Source of the DNA: Pseudodonghicola flavimaris
Lineage (GTDB): Bacteria > Pseudomonadota > Alphaproteobacteria > Rhodobacterales > Rhodobacteraceae
Assembly (NCBI RefSeq): GCF_030164425.1
Contig: NZ_JASNJD010000012.1
Location: forward strand, 78,400-142,399
DNA length: 64,000 bases
Direction of reading: 5' to 3'
The stretch's first letter is position 1. Each line of letters starts with the position of its first letter. The notes beneath the pieces were generated by a model, which ran no database searches, was not told the origin of the DNA, and saw nothing but the letters and a program-made list of their open reading frames with translations. The position numbers and the translations under genes are program-made. Below are positions 51,160 through 59,528 of this stretch, piece after piece.

Positions 51160-51740
51160 TCGAGACCCGGGTTCTGACCGGCGCCGCGCTGGACGCGGCG
51201 CTGGATCCGCTCGCCGACCTGCGGATCGCGGTGTTTCGCGACTGGCCCTACCTCTATGACGGGGACCGGGAGTACGAGCGGACCTACCTCCAGTCCTACC
51301 GCGACAGCACCGGCGCGATCCTGGTCGGCGCCTTCGACGGCGACCGGCTGATCGGCGCCGCCACCGGCACGCCGCTGTCCGATCACGCCGACGATTTCGC
51401 CGCCGCCTTCGACGGCCAGGACTATCCGCTGGATCAGGTGTTCTACTGCGCCGAATCCGTGCTGCTGGCCGAGTATCGCGGCCATGGCATCGGGCATCGG
51501 TTCTTCGACGCCCGCGAGGACCATGCCCGCCGGCTCGGCCTGCGTTACTGCGCCTTCTGCGCCGTCCAGCGGCCGGCGGATCATCCACTGAAACCCGCCG
51601 GTTACCGGCCGCTCGATCCGTTCTGGCGCCGCCGCGGATATACCCCCCTGCCCGGTTCGGTGGCCTGGTTCGGCTGGAAGGACATCGACCAGACCGCCGA
51701 GACACAGCATCCGCTACAGGTCTGGATTCGCTCACTTTGA
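51156..51740 (+). CDS. GNAT family N-acetyltransferase
   Basis: A 194-residue acetyltransferase with the motifs LRIAVFRDWPYLYDGD, GAILVGAFDGDRLIGAATGT and the acetyl-CoA loop ESVLLAEYRGHGIGHRFFDA near residue 103 (RGHGIG). The later CAVQRPADHPLKPAGYRPLD and WRRRGYTPLPGSVAWFGWKD segments mark a subfamily common in alphaproteobacteria. Substrate unknown. Its ATG overlaps the NTF2-like stop. It ends the hisD-led unit, 140 bp before infA. Confidence 0.9.
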   Translation: MIETRVLTGAALDAALDPLADLRIAVFRDWPYLYDGDREYERTYLQSYRDSTGAILVGAFDGDRLIGAATGTPLSDHADDFAAAFDGQDYPLDQVFYCAESVLLAEYRGHGIGHRFFDAREDHARRLGLRYCAFCAVQRPADHPLKPAGYRPLDPFWRRRGYTPLPGSVAWFGWKDIDQTAETQHPLQVWIRSL

Positions 51741-51880
51741 CCCCGGCGCAGGGCGGATTCATCGCCCCATGCCGCCGATTTTCGCCCCGAGGCCGCATTG
51801 CAGCCTTGAAAAACAGGGCGAAAGGGATCATTTAAGCGCACGTCCCGCATGCTGGCGGGCCAATCAACTATGGAGACAAC

Positions 51881-52099
51881 ATGGCCAAGGAAGATACGCT
51901 CGAATTTCCCGGTGTCGTGAAGGAACTCCTGCCTAATGCGACGTTTCGGGTCGAGCTGGAAAACGGCCATGAGATCATCGCACATACGGCGGGCAAGATG
52001 CGCAAGAACCGCATCCGCGTTCTGGCCGGCGACAAAGTGCAGGTCGAAATGACCCCCTACGATCTGACCAAGGGTCGGATCAACTACCGCTTCAAGTAA
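51881..52099 (+). CDS. infA: Translation initiation factor IF-1
   Basis: The 72-residue OB-fold protein that occupies the ribosomal A site during initiation. The sequence [40 protein letters not shown] and [18 protein letters not shown] is unmistakable. GGAG lies about 7 nt before the ATG (51872-51875), and the 140-bp gap before it should hold its promoter. It is followed closely by maf, RNase E/G and yacG, a common alphaproteobacterial order. Confidence 0.98.
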   Translation: MAKEDTLEFPGVVKELLPNATFRVELENGHEIIAHTAGKMRKNRIRVLAGDKVQVEMTPYDLTKGRINYRFK

Positions 52100-52142
52100 G
52101 CGCGCGCCCGTGGCGCGGACCCAGTTGCATGAGGCCCATGAG

Positions 52143-52724
52143 ATGAAGTTGATCCTGGGCTCAGGCAGCCCGCGCCGCCGCGATCTGCTGGCGCAGATCG
52201 GTGTGGTCCCTGCGGCCATCCTCCCCCCCGACATCGACGAAGACCCTGCTGAGGGGGAGCTGCCGCGCCCCTATTGCCAGCGCATCGCCCGCGAGAAGGC
52301 CGCCGCCGTGCCGGCCGCACCGGAGGATGCCGTGCTCTGCGCCGATACCACCGTGGCGCTCGGCCGCCGCATCCTCGGGAAACCCGCCGATGCGGCCGAG
52401 GCCGAAGGCTTCCTGCGCGCGCTCTCGGGGCGGCGTCACCGGGTGATCACCGCCGTGGCGGTGCGCCGGGGCGACCGGCTGTGGCAACGCGACGTGGTCA
52501 GCGCAGTGAAGATGAAACGCCTGTCGGACCAGGAAATCGCCGCCTATGTCGCCAGCGGCGACTGGCAGGGCAAGGCCGGCGGCTATGGCATCCAGGGCCT
52601 GGCCGGCGCCTTCATCCCGTGGATCGAGGGATCGTTCACCGGCATCGTCGGCCTGCCACTGGCCGAAACCGCCGGGCTTTTGCAGGCAGCGGGCTATCCG
52701 CTTTATCAGGAGGGCACGGCATGA
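52143..52724 (+). CDS. maf: Maf-like nucleotide pyrophosphatase
   Basis: House-cleaning NTP pyrophosphatase, probably acting on dTTP/UTP or modified nucleotides. The 193-residue protein has the Maf signature [19 protein letters not shown] at its N-terminus, then [10 protein letters not shown] near residue 62 and [17 protein letters not shown] near 140, the substrate-binding segment that distinguishes the Maf family. The ATG at 52143 starts the conserved sequence; an ATG 33 bp upstream would add unconserved residues. Its stop overlaps the ATG of the RNase E/G gene (ATGA). Confidence 0.94.
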   Translation: MKLILGSGSPRRRDLLAQIGVVPAAILPPDIDEDPAEGELPRPYCQRIAREKAAAVPAAPEDAVLCADTTVALGRRILGKPADAAEAEGFLRALSGRRHRVITAVAVRRGDRLWQRDVVSAVKMKRLSDQEIAAYVASGDWQGKAGGYGIQGLAGAFIPWIEGSFTGIVGLPLAETAGLLQAAGYPLYQEGTA

Positions 52725-53758
52725 AGGGCCGGCAGATCGTTCTCGACCATATCGGCGACCGCGAGGCCGCGGCGCTGATGGTGGACGGCCAGCTGGAGGA
52801 TCTCCTGATCGACAGCGACGCCCCCCGCCCCGGCGCCATCTATCGGGCCATCGCGCAGCGGCCGATGAAGGGGCAAGGCGGGCTGTTCCTCGACACCCCC
52901 GACGGCACCGCCTATCTGCGCCAGATCAAGGGCATCGCGCCCGGACAAGCGCTGCTGGTGCAGGTCACCGGCTATGCCGAACCGGGCAAGGCGATCCCGG
53001 TCACTGCCCGGCTCCTGTTCAAGAGCCGCTTTGCCATCGTCACCCCGGAGGCGCCGGGCGTGAACCTGTCCCGCCGCATCCACGACGAAGAGGAACGCAT
53101 CCGCATCCTTGCCGCCGCCGGCACCGAACTGGCCGAGGCCAGCCCGCACGGCATCATCCTGCGCTCTGCCTGCGAGGGCGCCGACGAGGACGAGATCGCC
53201 GAGGATGTCGATGCCATGCTCGATCTCGCCGACAAGGTGCTGGCCGATGCCGAGGGTCCGGCAGAGAAGCTGACCGAGGGCGATGGGCCGCATCTGCTGG
53301 CCTGGCGCGACTGGTCGGAGCCAGCAGAGGTCGTCACCGAGGCCGGCAGCTTCGGTCATCTGGGTGTACTCGACGCGCTGGAAGGGCTGAAATCCGCCCG
53401 CGCACCGCTGGCCGGCGGCGCCTTTGTGTTCGTCGAGGCCACCCGCGCGCTGGTCGCCGTCGATGTGAACACCGGCGCCGACAGCTCGCTCGCCGCCGGG
53501 CTCAAGGCCAATATCGCCGCCGCCCGGGAATTGCCCCGGCAGCTGCGGCTGAGAGGCCTGGGCGGCCAGATCGTGATCGACCTGGCGCCGATGCCGAAGA
53601 AGGACCGCCGCACCTTCGAATCCGCGCTGCGCGCCGCCTTCAGGCACGACACCGAAGAGACCGCGCTGGCCGGCTGGACACCGCTGGGCAACTATGAACT
53701 GCAGCGCAAACGCGGCCGGTTGCCGCTGTTGCCGCTGCTGCGGGAGGCCGGCCTGTGA
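52721..53758 (+). CDS. Ribonuclease E/G family protein, short form
   Basis: A 345-residue member of the RNase E/G family, an endonuclease for RNA processing and decay. It has a compact S1-like N-terminal part and the catalytic core with [13 protein letters not shown] and QIVIDLAPM, containing the two metal-binding aspartates, followed by [12 protein letters not shown]. It is shorter than RNase G (about 490 residues) and lacks the C-terminal zinc-link and small domain, so it belongs to a short subgroup next to yacG in Rhodobacteraceae. The substrate is unknown. It overlaps maf and yacG by four bases each. Confidence 0.9.
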   Translation: MKGRQIVLDHIGDREAAALMVDGQLEDLLIDSDAPRPGAIYRAIAQRPMKGQGGLFLDTPDGTAYLRQIKGIAPGQALLVQVTGYAEPGKAIPVTARLLFKSRFAIVTPEAPGVNLSRRIHDEEERIRILAAAGTELAEASPHGIILRSACEGADEDEIAEDVDAMLDLADKVLADAEGPAEKLTEGDGPHLLAWRDWSEPAEVVTEAGSFGHLGVLDALEGLKSARAPLAGGAFVFVEATRALVAVDVNTGADSSLAAGLKANIAAARELPRQLRLRGLGGQIVIDLAPMPKKDRRTFESALRAAFRHDTEETALAGWTPLGNYELQRKRGRLPLLPLLREAGL

Positions 53759-53937
53759 GCTGCCCGATCTGCAAGGCCAAGAGCGATCCGAAATACCGCC
53801 CCTTCTGCTCCCGGCGCTGCGCCGATATCGACCTGGGAAACTGGCTAACGGGCAGCTATTCTATCCCCTCGAATGACCCGGAAGACATTGAAAAGGCAGA
53901 AGAAGAAGCCGAGGTCGCCCAGAAGTGGCGACATTAG
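53755..53937 (+). CDS. yacG: DNA gyrase inhibitor YacG
   Basis: A 60-residue zinc-binding protein with CPIC...FCSRRC (two CxxC-like pairs) and the [13 protein letters not shown] core, which fits YacG. The family binds zinc and can inhibit DNA gyrase by contacting GyrB. The start is a GTG at 53755 overlapping the RNase E/G stop. The acidic C-terminus ([18 protein letters not shown]) is usual. It ends the maf-RNase E/G-yacG unit, 83 bp before tRNA-Phe. Confidence 0.95.
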   Translation: MSCPICKAKSDPKYRPFCSRRCADIDLGNWLTGSYSIPSNDPEDIEKAEEEAEVAQKWRH

Positions 53938-54020
53938 TGACAAGAAGATGAAAATGCCTCTGGACACCCGCCGCAGGGTCGCCTAGAAGGCCCCCACCCA
54001 AAGGCAAACGCCTTTCCCGT

Positions 54021-54095
54021 GCCCGGGTAGCTCAGGGGTAGAGCAGTGGATTGAAAATCCTCGTGTCGGTGGTTCGATTCCGCCCCCGGGCACCA
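54021..54095 (+). tRNA. tRNA-Phe (anticodon GAA)
   Basis: The gene starts GCCCGGGTAGCTCAGGGGTA and ends CCCGGGC-A-CCA with a perfect 7-bp acceptor stem. The anticodon loop TTGAAAA gives GAA, which reads phenylalanine codons. The T-arm has GGTTCGATTCC, and CCA is encoded. Length is 75 nt. The core genome stops here: the accessory region begins directly downstream, a typical position for integration events. Confidence 0.97.
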
Positions 54096-54150
54096 CTTAA
54101 ATATCTGAAAAGAAAATAGATTTTAGTCATCTGATAAGTTCCTCTTGTCA

Positions 54151-54186
54151 GGGTTTGACGCTTTTTTCTGTGGGTTTGACACTTTT
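54151..54186. repeat. Direct repeat GGGTTTGACnCTTTT beside the insertion sequence
   Basis: GGGTTTGACGCTTTT (54151-54165) and GGGTTTGACACTTTT (54172-54186) are 21 bp apart; the second copy ends exactly at the left inverted repeat of the IS element. Confidence 0.5.
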
Positions 54187-54989
54187 GGCGCTGTCACGGC
54201 AACTCGCTGGAGCCAGCAGGACCTTCCGAAGTCAGCCTCAGGCCGCCACGACGTCACGCCAGTCGGCCGTGGCCCTGGAGCGGAGGGTCTTCATCGTTCG
54301 GCGGGAAATCAGATGGCGTTGGACGTTGAAATGGTTGGCGATGGCGGCGTGGGAGGCGAGGAAGCGCCGTGCCGATCCGGGCGACTTGAACCCAATTTGC
54401 TGCCGCTCGCGGCGCCGGGTGGGCTGATGCGAAACCTCTGCTCGATTGTTCGAACGCCCGTCGGTCACATGCGGGTCGGTGAGGTCCAACTCACGCAGGG
54501 CAGCGCCGTAGGATCTAAGCCGGTCGTCACGATCGCATCAGGGACATAGCCTTGTCGTTTCGGCAATTTCCGTAACAATTTCAGCGCCGCCTTCTTGTCC
54601 CGCTTCGATTGAACAAGGATGTCGAGCACCTCGCCCTCGTCGTCGACGGCGCGCCAGAGATAGACGATCTTTCCGCTGATCTTGAGAAAGACTTCATCCA
54701 GGTGCCACCGATCCGACGGCCGTGGCCGGCGACGGCGACGGCGAATCTGCTGGGCGTAGATGCGGCCGAACTTCAGCACCCATCGCCGAACGGTCTCACA
54801 GGACACGTCGATGCCCCGTTCCGCCAGCATGTCCTCGACATCGCGATCGCTCAGCGCAAACCGGAAGTGGAGCCAGTCGGCATGTTGAATGATCGCTGGT
54901 GGGAACCGGTGCCGGGCGTCGGAAACTTGGCGCATCCAAGCCATTTAGTCAGACCTTCCCGATCGCCGACCGGTTAATATGACAGCGCC
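54187..54989 (-). mobile_element. IS6-family insertion sequence, inactive
   Basis: Bounded by the 10-bp inverted repeats GGCGCTGTCA (54187-54196) and TGACAGCGCC (54980-54989), giving an element of 803 bp, typical of the IS6 family. The 8 bp on each side (ACACTTTT and CTGCCCCT) do not match, so no target duplication remains. Its transposase is frameshifted. Confidence 0.8.
54238..54944 (-). pseudogene. IS6-family transposase, frameshifted
   Basis: Two consecutive frames on the minus strand form one IS6-type transposase. The first (54944 to 54465) has a helix-turn-helix start (LSDRDVEDMLAERGIDVSCE) and the first catalytic aspartate in DRWHLDEVFLKISG. The second (54489 to 54238) ends with NNRAEVSHQPTRRRERQQ, holding the catalytic glutamate. 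They join if one base is restored near 54524-54529: VTTGL then becomes VTDRLRSYGAALRELDLT. The single-base loss removes the second catalytic aspartate, so the protein cannot be active. About 235 codons in all, normal for the family. Confidence 0.88.
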
Positions 54990-55022
54990 CTGCCCCTCCA
55001 TGAGCATGCCGTTCCCTCGAAG

Positions 55023-55062
55023 ACCAGAGGCTCTCTCGATGTCGATCGCGCGAGCCTCTGGT
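55023..55062. repeat. 11-bp perfect inverted repeat (ACCAGAGGCTC ... GAGCCTCTGGT)
   Basis: The two arms (55023-55033 and 55052-55062) are exact complements with an 18-nt spacer. It lies 26 bp downstream of the FAD-linked oxidase gene and 33 bp beyond the IS element. It may terminate the oxidase transcript (without a clear T-run) or be the end of another, lost mobile element. Confidence 0.6.
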
Positions 55063-55088
55063 ATCTGCAGGATGGAGCGCGAAAGGGG

Positions 55089-56486
55089 TCAGCCCCTTGT
55101 CGCCGCCGGTCTCTGATCGGGAAAAAGCTTGCCGCGGTTCAGGATATTCCTGCGATCCAGCGCGGTTTTCAACCTCTGCATCATCTCGACCTCACCGGAA
55201 GACCGGGCCCGAGAAAGCCAGGCTTTTTTTTCCAGCCCGATACCATGTTCGGCCGAAATAGCACCGTCGCAGTCCAGAACCAAACGCAGGATACCGTCCT
55301 TGATTGCGCCGGGATCCGGCAGGGCCTTTTGCGCCGCGATCGCAATGTGAAGGTTGCCGTCGCCGAGATGCCCGAAACACAGGAAATCCGCCGCAGGTGC
55401 CAGCTCGCTGACACGGGTGCGAGCCCGCTCAACGAAGCCGTCCATCCGCGCCCGCGGCAGGCTGACATCGAACGCGACGATGGCGCCGAAGCTGGTCGCC
55501 AGAGCCTCGTTCGCTTCCCGCAGGGCCCAGAAGGCATCAACCTGGGCTTCGGACTGGGAAAACAGCGCATCGCTCAGAGTGCCGTCTTCGCACTGGCGGC
55601 CAAGGACCTCCAGCAGCGCGTCTTCCAACACCTCACGTTCATCCCCCACGACCTCTGCCAAAAGGGTCAGCCGGTTGGAGGCGGCGAAGGGGGCTTTCGC
55701 GGTGATCCCGCAGGCGAAGTCGTAGTAGCCGGGCCAGAGCCCCTCGAAGGCATGCAGTGTCAGCAGGCTGCTGTCACGCAAGCCGTCAAAGACCCTGTAG
55801 GCCTGGTGGAGATTCTCGCATTGCATCAGGACGGCGGCGCGCGCCGGGGGCCGTGGCACAAGCCGGAGCTTGGCCGCAGTGATCACCGCCAACGTGCCCT
55901 CGCTGCCAGTCAGCACTTGCCGCAAGTCGTAACCGGTGTTGTTCTTTTCCAGCGCGTTCATTGCAGAGACGATGGTGCCGTCGGCCAGCACGGCCTCGAT
56001 CCCGACGACCTGTCGACGCATCATTCCGTGCTGCAATACGTGAACGCCCCCCGCATTGGTCGCGATCATGCCGCCGATCTGACAGGAGCCCCGCGCGCCG
56101 AAGTCCACCGGGAACTCAAGCTCGTGCACGGCGGCGGCGCGTTGCAGCGCCTCCAGCGTAACGCCGGCCTCGACCCGTGCCTGACGCTCGATCGGGTCGA
56201 TGTCGGGCGTCGCGTTCATCCGCGACATGTTCACGACGACGGTTTCCGCCCCGGGCATCGCCCCCCCGACCAACCCTGTCAGCCCGCCCTGCGGCACGAC
56301 CGGAACCCCGGCTTCGTCGCACAGGGCAAGCGCCGCGGAAACATCCTCGACCCGGCGCGGCTGCACGACAGCCAGCGGCACGACGGGACTGCGAGCGGTC
56401 CAGTCCCGGTGGAAGCGGGGGTCGCTTTGGGGTCCCGGACTGACCAGGTCAGAGCCGAGCCGATCAATCAGCCTTTCAACGATCAT
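55089..56486 (-). CDS. FAD-linked oxidase/dehydrogenase (GlcD / D-2-hydroxyacid type)
   Basis: A flavoprotein that probably oxidises a 2-hydroxy acid such as D-lactate, glycolate or D-2-hydroxyglutarate. The 465-residue product has the PCMH-type FAD domain (VPVVPQGGLTGLVGGAMPG near residue 65, FGARGSCQIGGMIATNAGG near 128, TGSEGTLAVIT near 195). The C-terminal FAD-oxidase domain contains FGHLGDGNLHIAI and AISAEHGIGLEKKAWL, which is the family signature. Its ATG overlaps the dctM stop (ATGA), so it is the last gene of a dctP-dctQ-dctM-oxidase operon read leftwards. It would oxidise the acid imported by the TRAP transporter. Codon use is less GC-rich than the core genome. Confidence 0.9.
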   Translation of the reverse strand: MIVERLIDRLGSDLVSPGPQSDPRFHRDWTARSPVVPLAVVQPRRVEDVSAALALCDEAGVPVVPQGGLTGLVGGAMPGAETVVVNMSRMNATPDIDPIERQARVEAGVTLEALQRAAAVHELEFPVDFGARGSCQIGGMIATNAGGVHVLQHGMMRRQVVGIEAVLADGTIVSAMNALEKNNTGYDLRQVLTGSEGTLAVITAAKLRLVPRPPARAAVLMQCENLHQAYRVFDGLRDSSLLTLHAFEGLWPGYYDFACGITAKAPFAASNRLTLLAEVVGDEREVLEDALLEVLGRQCEDGTLSDALFSQSEAQVDAFWALREANEALATSFGAIVAFDVSLPRARMDGFVERARTRVSELAPAADFLCFGHLGDGNLHIAIAAQKALPDPGAIKDGILRLVLDCDGAISAEHGIGLEKKAWLSRARSSGEVEMMQRLKTALDRRNILNRGKLFPDQRPAATRG

Positions 56487-57772
56487 TGTGCCGCTCCGGT
56501 AATCAGGGTGAGCGGACCTGTGACGATGCCGGGGAACAGCACCAGCAGGAGCAGCACGACCATCTCGGCCAGCAGGAAGGGCATCACACCGCCGATGACG
56601 CGGTCCATCCGGGTGCCCGATACCCCGGCGACGACATTGAGCACATTGCCCACCGGTGGCGTCAGCAGACCGAGCGATCCGGCCATGATCAGCACAACCC
56701 CGAAGTAGATCAGGTCAACACCAGCGGCCTGGCAAAGCGGGATCACCACGGGCATCAAGATCAGCATCAGTGGCGTGAAATCCAGGACCATCCCCAGAAG
56801 CAGCGTCAGCAACACCAGCAAAGCGACCAGCAACCGGGGCTCGGCAATCAGAGGCTTGGCAAGGTCCAGGATCTGCGTCGGCAGGTTCGCAGTCGTCACC
56901 AGCCAGGCCGAAACGGTCGAGGCCGCGATCAGGAACATGACGGCTGCGCTGGTCATGGCGGCATCAGCCAGGGCTTCGTAAAGGTCTCGCGGGGTCAGCT
57001 CGCGGTAGATGAATACTCCGACAAAGGCGGCATAGACGCAGGCGATGACGGCGGCCTCTGTCGGGGTGAAGATACCTACGCGCAGCCCCCCGATGATCAC
57101 CACCGGCAGCAACAGGGCCGGGATGCCACGCAGCAGCGCCAGCCGACGCTGTCGTGGATCAGCCTTGGGCAGGATCTCGAAGTCGCCATTGCGACTGACC
57201 AGGCCCCAGGCCACAAATAGCACCACCGCCATCAGGATGCCCGGCACGATGCCGGCCATGAACATTTGGGTGATGGGGACGTTGGCGACCGAACCGTAGA
57301 CCACGAAGGCGATCGAGGGCGGGATAATCGGGGCGATGACGCCTCCGGCGGCCAGCAAGCCGACGCTGCGCCCGTCGGGGTAGCGGGCGTTGCGCATCAT
57401 CGGCATCAAGATAGCCGCGAGCGCGGCACTATCCGCAATGGCCGAGCCCGAGAGTGATGCCAAGATCAGCGCCGAGACGATCGCAACATAGCCAAGTCCG
57501 CCGCGACGGTGGCCGAAGTAGCCGAGCGCCACGTCGATAATCCGCCGCGACAGGCCGCCTCGGTTCATCAACTCGCCAGCGAGAATGAAGAAGGGGATCG
57601 CGAGCAGCAGAAAGTTGTCCACCCCGAGAATCATGTTCTGCGATACGATCTGGGCGTTGAAAAAGTCGGTCAGCAGCATCAGCGCGATGCCGACGACCAC
57701 CAGCACGTAGGCGATAGGGATACCAGCCAAGATGCCCAGCAGCAGGGTCGCGAGGAATGTAAGGATCAGCAT
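56483..57772 (-). CDS. dctM: TRAP transporter large permease subunit
   Basis: The 429-residue DctM-type subunit that forms the ion-coupled transport channel of a TRAP system in the inner membrane. About 12 hydrophobic spans are visible. Family features include the N-terminal ILTFLATLLLGILAGIPIAY, the YVAIVSALILASLSGSAIADSAAL segment, MRNARYPDGRSVGLLAAGGV followed by IAPIIPPSIAFVVYGSVANV, and the C-terminal TPPVGNVLNVVAGVSG. It starts 3 bp after dctQ and overlaps the oxidase gene. Substrate is presumably an organic acid, as for most DctPQM systems. Confidence 0.95.
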   Translation of the reverse strand: MLILTFLATLLLGILAGIPIAYVLVVVGIALMLLTDFFNAQIVSQNMILGVDNFLLLAIPFFILAGELMNRGGLSRRIIDVALGYFGHRRGGLGYVAIVSALILASLSGSAIADSAALAAILMPMMRNARYPDGRSVGLLAAGGVIAPIIPPSIAFVVYGSVANVPITQMFMAGIVPGILMAVVLFVAWGLVSRNGDFEILPKADPRQRRLALLRGIPALLLPVVIIGGLRVGIFTPTEAAVIACVYAAFVGVFIYRELTPRDLYEALADAAMTSAAVMFLIAASTVSAWLVTTANLPTQILDLAKPLIAEPRLLVALLVLLTLLLGMVLDFTPLMLILMPVVIPLCQAAGVDLIYFGVVLIMAGSLGLLTPPVGNVLNVVAGVSGTRMDRVIGGVMPFLLAEMVVLLLLVLFPGIVTGPLTLITGAAQ

Positions 57773-57775
57773 GGC

Positions 57776-58285
57776 CTATTCGCTTTCCGCAGGTTTGGCA
57801 TCGAATCGAAACCACTCCGCCGGGGTCATCCGTCCGCTCAGGAGCCGTGCAATGCGCCAAAGGGTTGCGAGCGCAAAGGCCAGGGCACCCAGCAGCCCCG
57901 CGGCATAGACCACTGCCACGGGCAGACCGCTGACGGGCAGGTAGTCCCGCAGACCGAACTGCACCTGGCTCCAGGCTCCGATGCCCAGCAGGGCATCGCA
58001 CAGCAACATCAGTGCAGCCCCGAGAACAGCCAGCGCAAATTGGGCACGGCGGGGAAGTTTCTCGACAATCAGAGACATGCCCAAGTGGCGTCCCGACAGT
58101 GAAACGGCGATCGCCGCCACGAAGACCAGCCAGACCAGCAGCAGGCGCGACAGTTCTTCGGTCACGACAAGACCCGAGTTGAAAAGGAAGCGGAGCACGA
58201 TATTGACGAAGACCGCCACCACCAGCACCCCGAGGATCGTCGCAGAGATCGCCCGCAGCACGCGTTGCGGGAAAGAATATTCCAT
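57776..58285 (-). CDS. dctQ: TRAP transporter small permease subunit
   Basis: The 169-residue DctQ-type subunit with four membrane spans (about 10-32, 47-65, 85-107 and 123-148). VVTEELSRLLLVWLVFVAAI and the SLSGRHLGMSLIVEKLP loop are the DctQ signature region. The ATG at 58285 opens MEYSFPQRVLRAIS; an upstream extension in the same frame overlaps dctP and is not plausible. It is separated from dctP by 61 bp and from dctM by 3 bp, in one leftward operon. Confidence 0.93.
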   Translation of the reverse strand: MEYSFPQRVLRAISATILGVLVVAVFVNIVLRFLFNSGLVVTEELSRLLLVWLVFVAAIAVSLSGRHLGMSLIVEKLPRRAQFALAVLGAALMLLCDALLGIGAWSQVQFGLRDYLPVSGLPVAVVYAAGLLGALAFALATLWRIARLLSGRMTPAEWFRFDAKPAESE

Positions 58286-58346
58286 GTAAGCCGTCCTGTT
58301 CGCGAGATGGACCCGGCCCCCTGGGAGCCGGGTCCTCATGCCGTTC

Positions 58347-59342
58347 TTAGTTGCCGGTCGCGGCGATGGCCGCTTCCATCTCGTCATAGAGCGGCTTCAG
58401 GTCGGGGGTGACGGCCTTCTCGACCACGCCCGCCGTCGCCTGGCGGAACCCCGCCAGCGCCTCGGGAGTGAGGGCCGGCGAAACGATCATACCGCCACTT
58501 TCGCCCAGGAACCTGGTCGCAACCGCGTCGTAGTCGCGCATGGTCTTGCGCTGAGTGACACCGAAGTCCTTGGCGGCCTGCATCAGGATTTCGCGGTCTT
58601 TGTCCGAGAGACGGTCCAGCGCGCGCTTGGACCCAAGCACGATCATCGCGCCATAGATGTGGTTGGTTGGGGTGAAATACTTCTGCACTTCATAGAACTT
58701 CATGGCCTGGGTGCCCCCGGCGGGGTTGTCCTGACCTTCGACCGTGCCGGTTTCCAGCCCGGAGTAGAGCTCGGGGAAGGGCATCGGAACCGGGTTGGCG
58801 CCAAGCGCGGAGAAGGTGTCGATGAAGACCGGGGCGCCGATGACGCGGATCTTCAGCCCCTTGATATCTTCAACGGTATTGATCGGCCGAACCGCGTTGG
58901 TCAGCGCACGGAAGCCGTTCTCCCACAGCGCCAGGCCGACCAGGCCATTGTCCGCCAGCGGCGCCATCATCTTCTCGCCGACCGGGCCCAGGGTCACCGC
59001 ATCAACCTCCTGATGGTTGGCAAAAGCGAACGGCAGGTCCAGCAGTGACAGGGCGGGGTCCATGTTTGCAAGGTTGGTGCTGGCGGTGATCATCAGTTCC
59101 TGCAGGCCACCCTGCAGCGCAGAGATTTCCTGGCGTTCGTTGCCAAGCTGGCCGCCGGGATAGATCTTGATCGTCAGGTCGCCGTTGCTTAGTTCGGCCA
59201 CGCGTTGGGCGAAGGCTTCGACGGATTGCGAGAACGGGTCTTGCCCAGATCCGAAATGCCCCAGTTTCAGGACGGTCTCGGCGCTGGCGGACGTGCACAC
59301 GCCCATGGCCATCATGGTCAGTGCAAGGAGGATTTTCTTCAT
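58347..59342 (-). CDS. dctP: TRAP transporter substrate-binding protein
   Basis: A 331-residue periplasmic binding protein with a signal peptide (KKILLALTMMAMGVCTSASA, cleavage before ETVLK). The mature protein has FGSGQDPFSQSVEAFAQRV, LTIKIYPGGQLGNERQEISA, the LDLPFAFAN segment, and GLKIRVIGAPVF with the conserved arginine that binds a carboxylate. ELYSGLETGTVEGQDNPAGG is the DctP-family loop. The retained arginine indicates an organic-acid ligand. First gene of the dctP-dctQ-dctM-oxidase operon; its promoter lies in the AT-rich gap shared with the LysR gene at 59529. Confidence 0.95.
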   Translation of the reverse strand: MKKILLALTMMAMGVCTSASAETVLKLGHFGSGQDPFSQSVEAFAQRVAELSNGDLTIKIYPGGQLGNERQEISALQGGLQELMITASTNLANMDPALSLLDLPFAFANHQEVDAVTLGPVGEKMMAPLADNGLVGLALWENGFRALTNAVRPINTVEDIKGLKIRVIGAPVFIDTFSALGANPVPMPFPELYSGLETGTVEGQDNPAGGTQAMKFYEVQKYFTPTNHIYGAMIVLGSKRALDRLSDKDREILMQAAKDFGVTQRKTMRDYDAVATRFLGESGGMIVSPALTPEALAGFRQATAGVVEKAVTPDLKPLYDEMEAAIAATGN

Positions 59343-59528
59343 CTGCTTGATCCCTGTATCATTTTGGTGGCCGGCCTGTGCGGCGTCTCGGCTACCTGAC
59401 GGGGTTAGGGGACAAGGGGCAAAAACTATAAAGAGTTTTTTCCGTAGGGGCACACGGACAAAATTTGACCTTTAAATTACATGGCGTTGCGCTACGTCGC
59501 GCGTGGACGCGGAATAGGGGGGCATGAG
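59343..59528. promoter_or_regulatory. Divergent promoter region of dctP and lysR with AAAAACT/AGTTTTT palindrome
   Basis: The gap between the divergent genes is AT-rich and carries AAAAACT (59421-59427) and its complement AGTTTTT (59434-59440) with a 6-bp spacer. It is a likely operator for the adjacent LysR protein or a hairpin. Typical LysR-controlled operons show such a site in the shared gap; binding is inferred. Confidence 0.5.

Noticed and set aside
54103..54186. attL-like site of a tRNA-Phe-integrated island
   Set aside because: No integrase gene and no second copy of the tRNA 3' end were seen in the window, so I did not call attachment sites.
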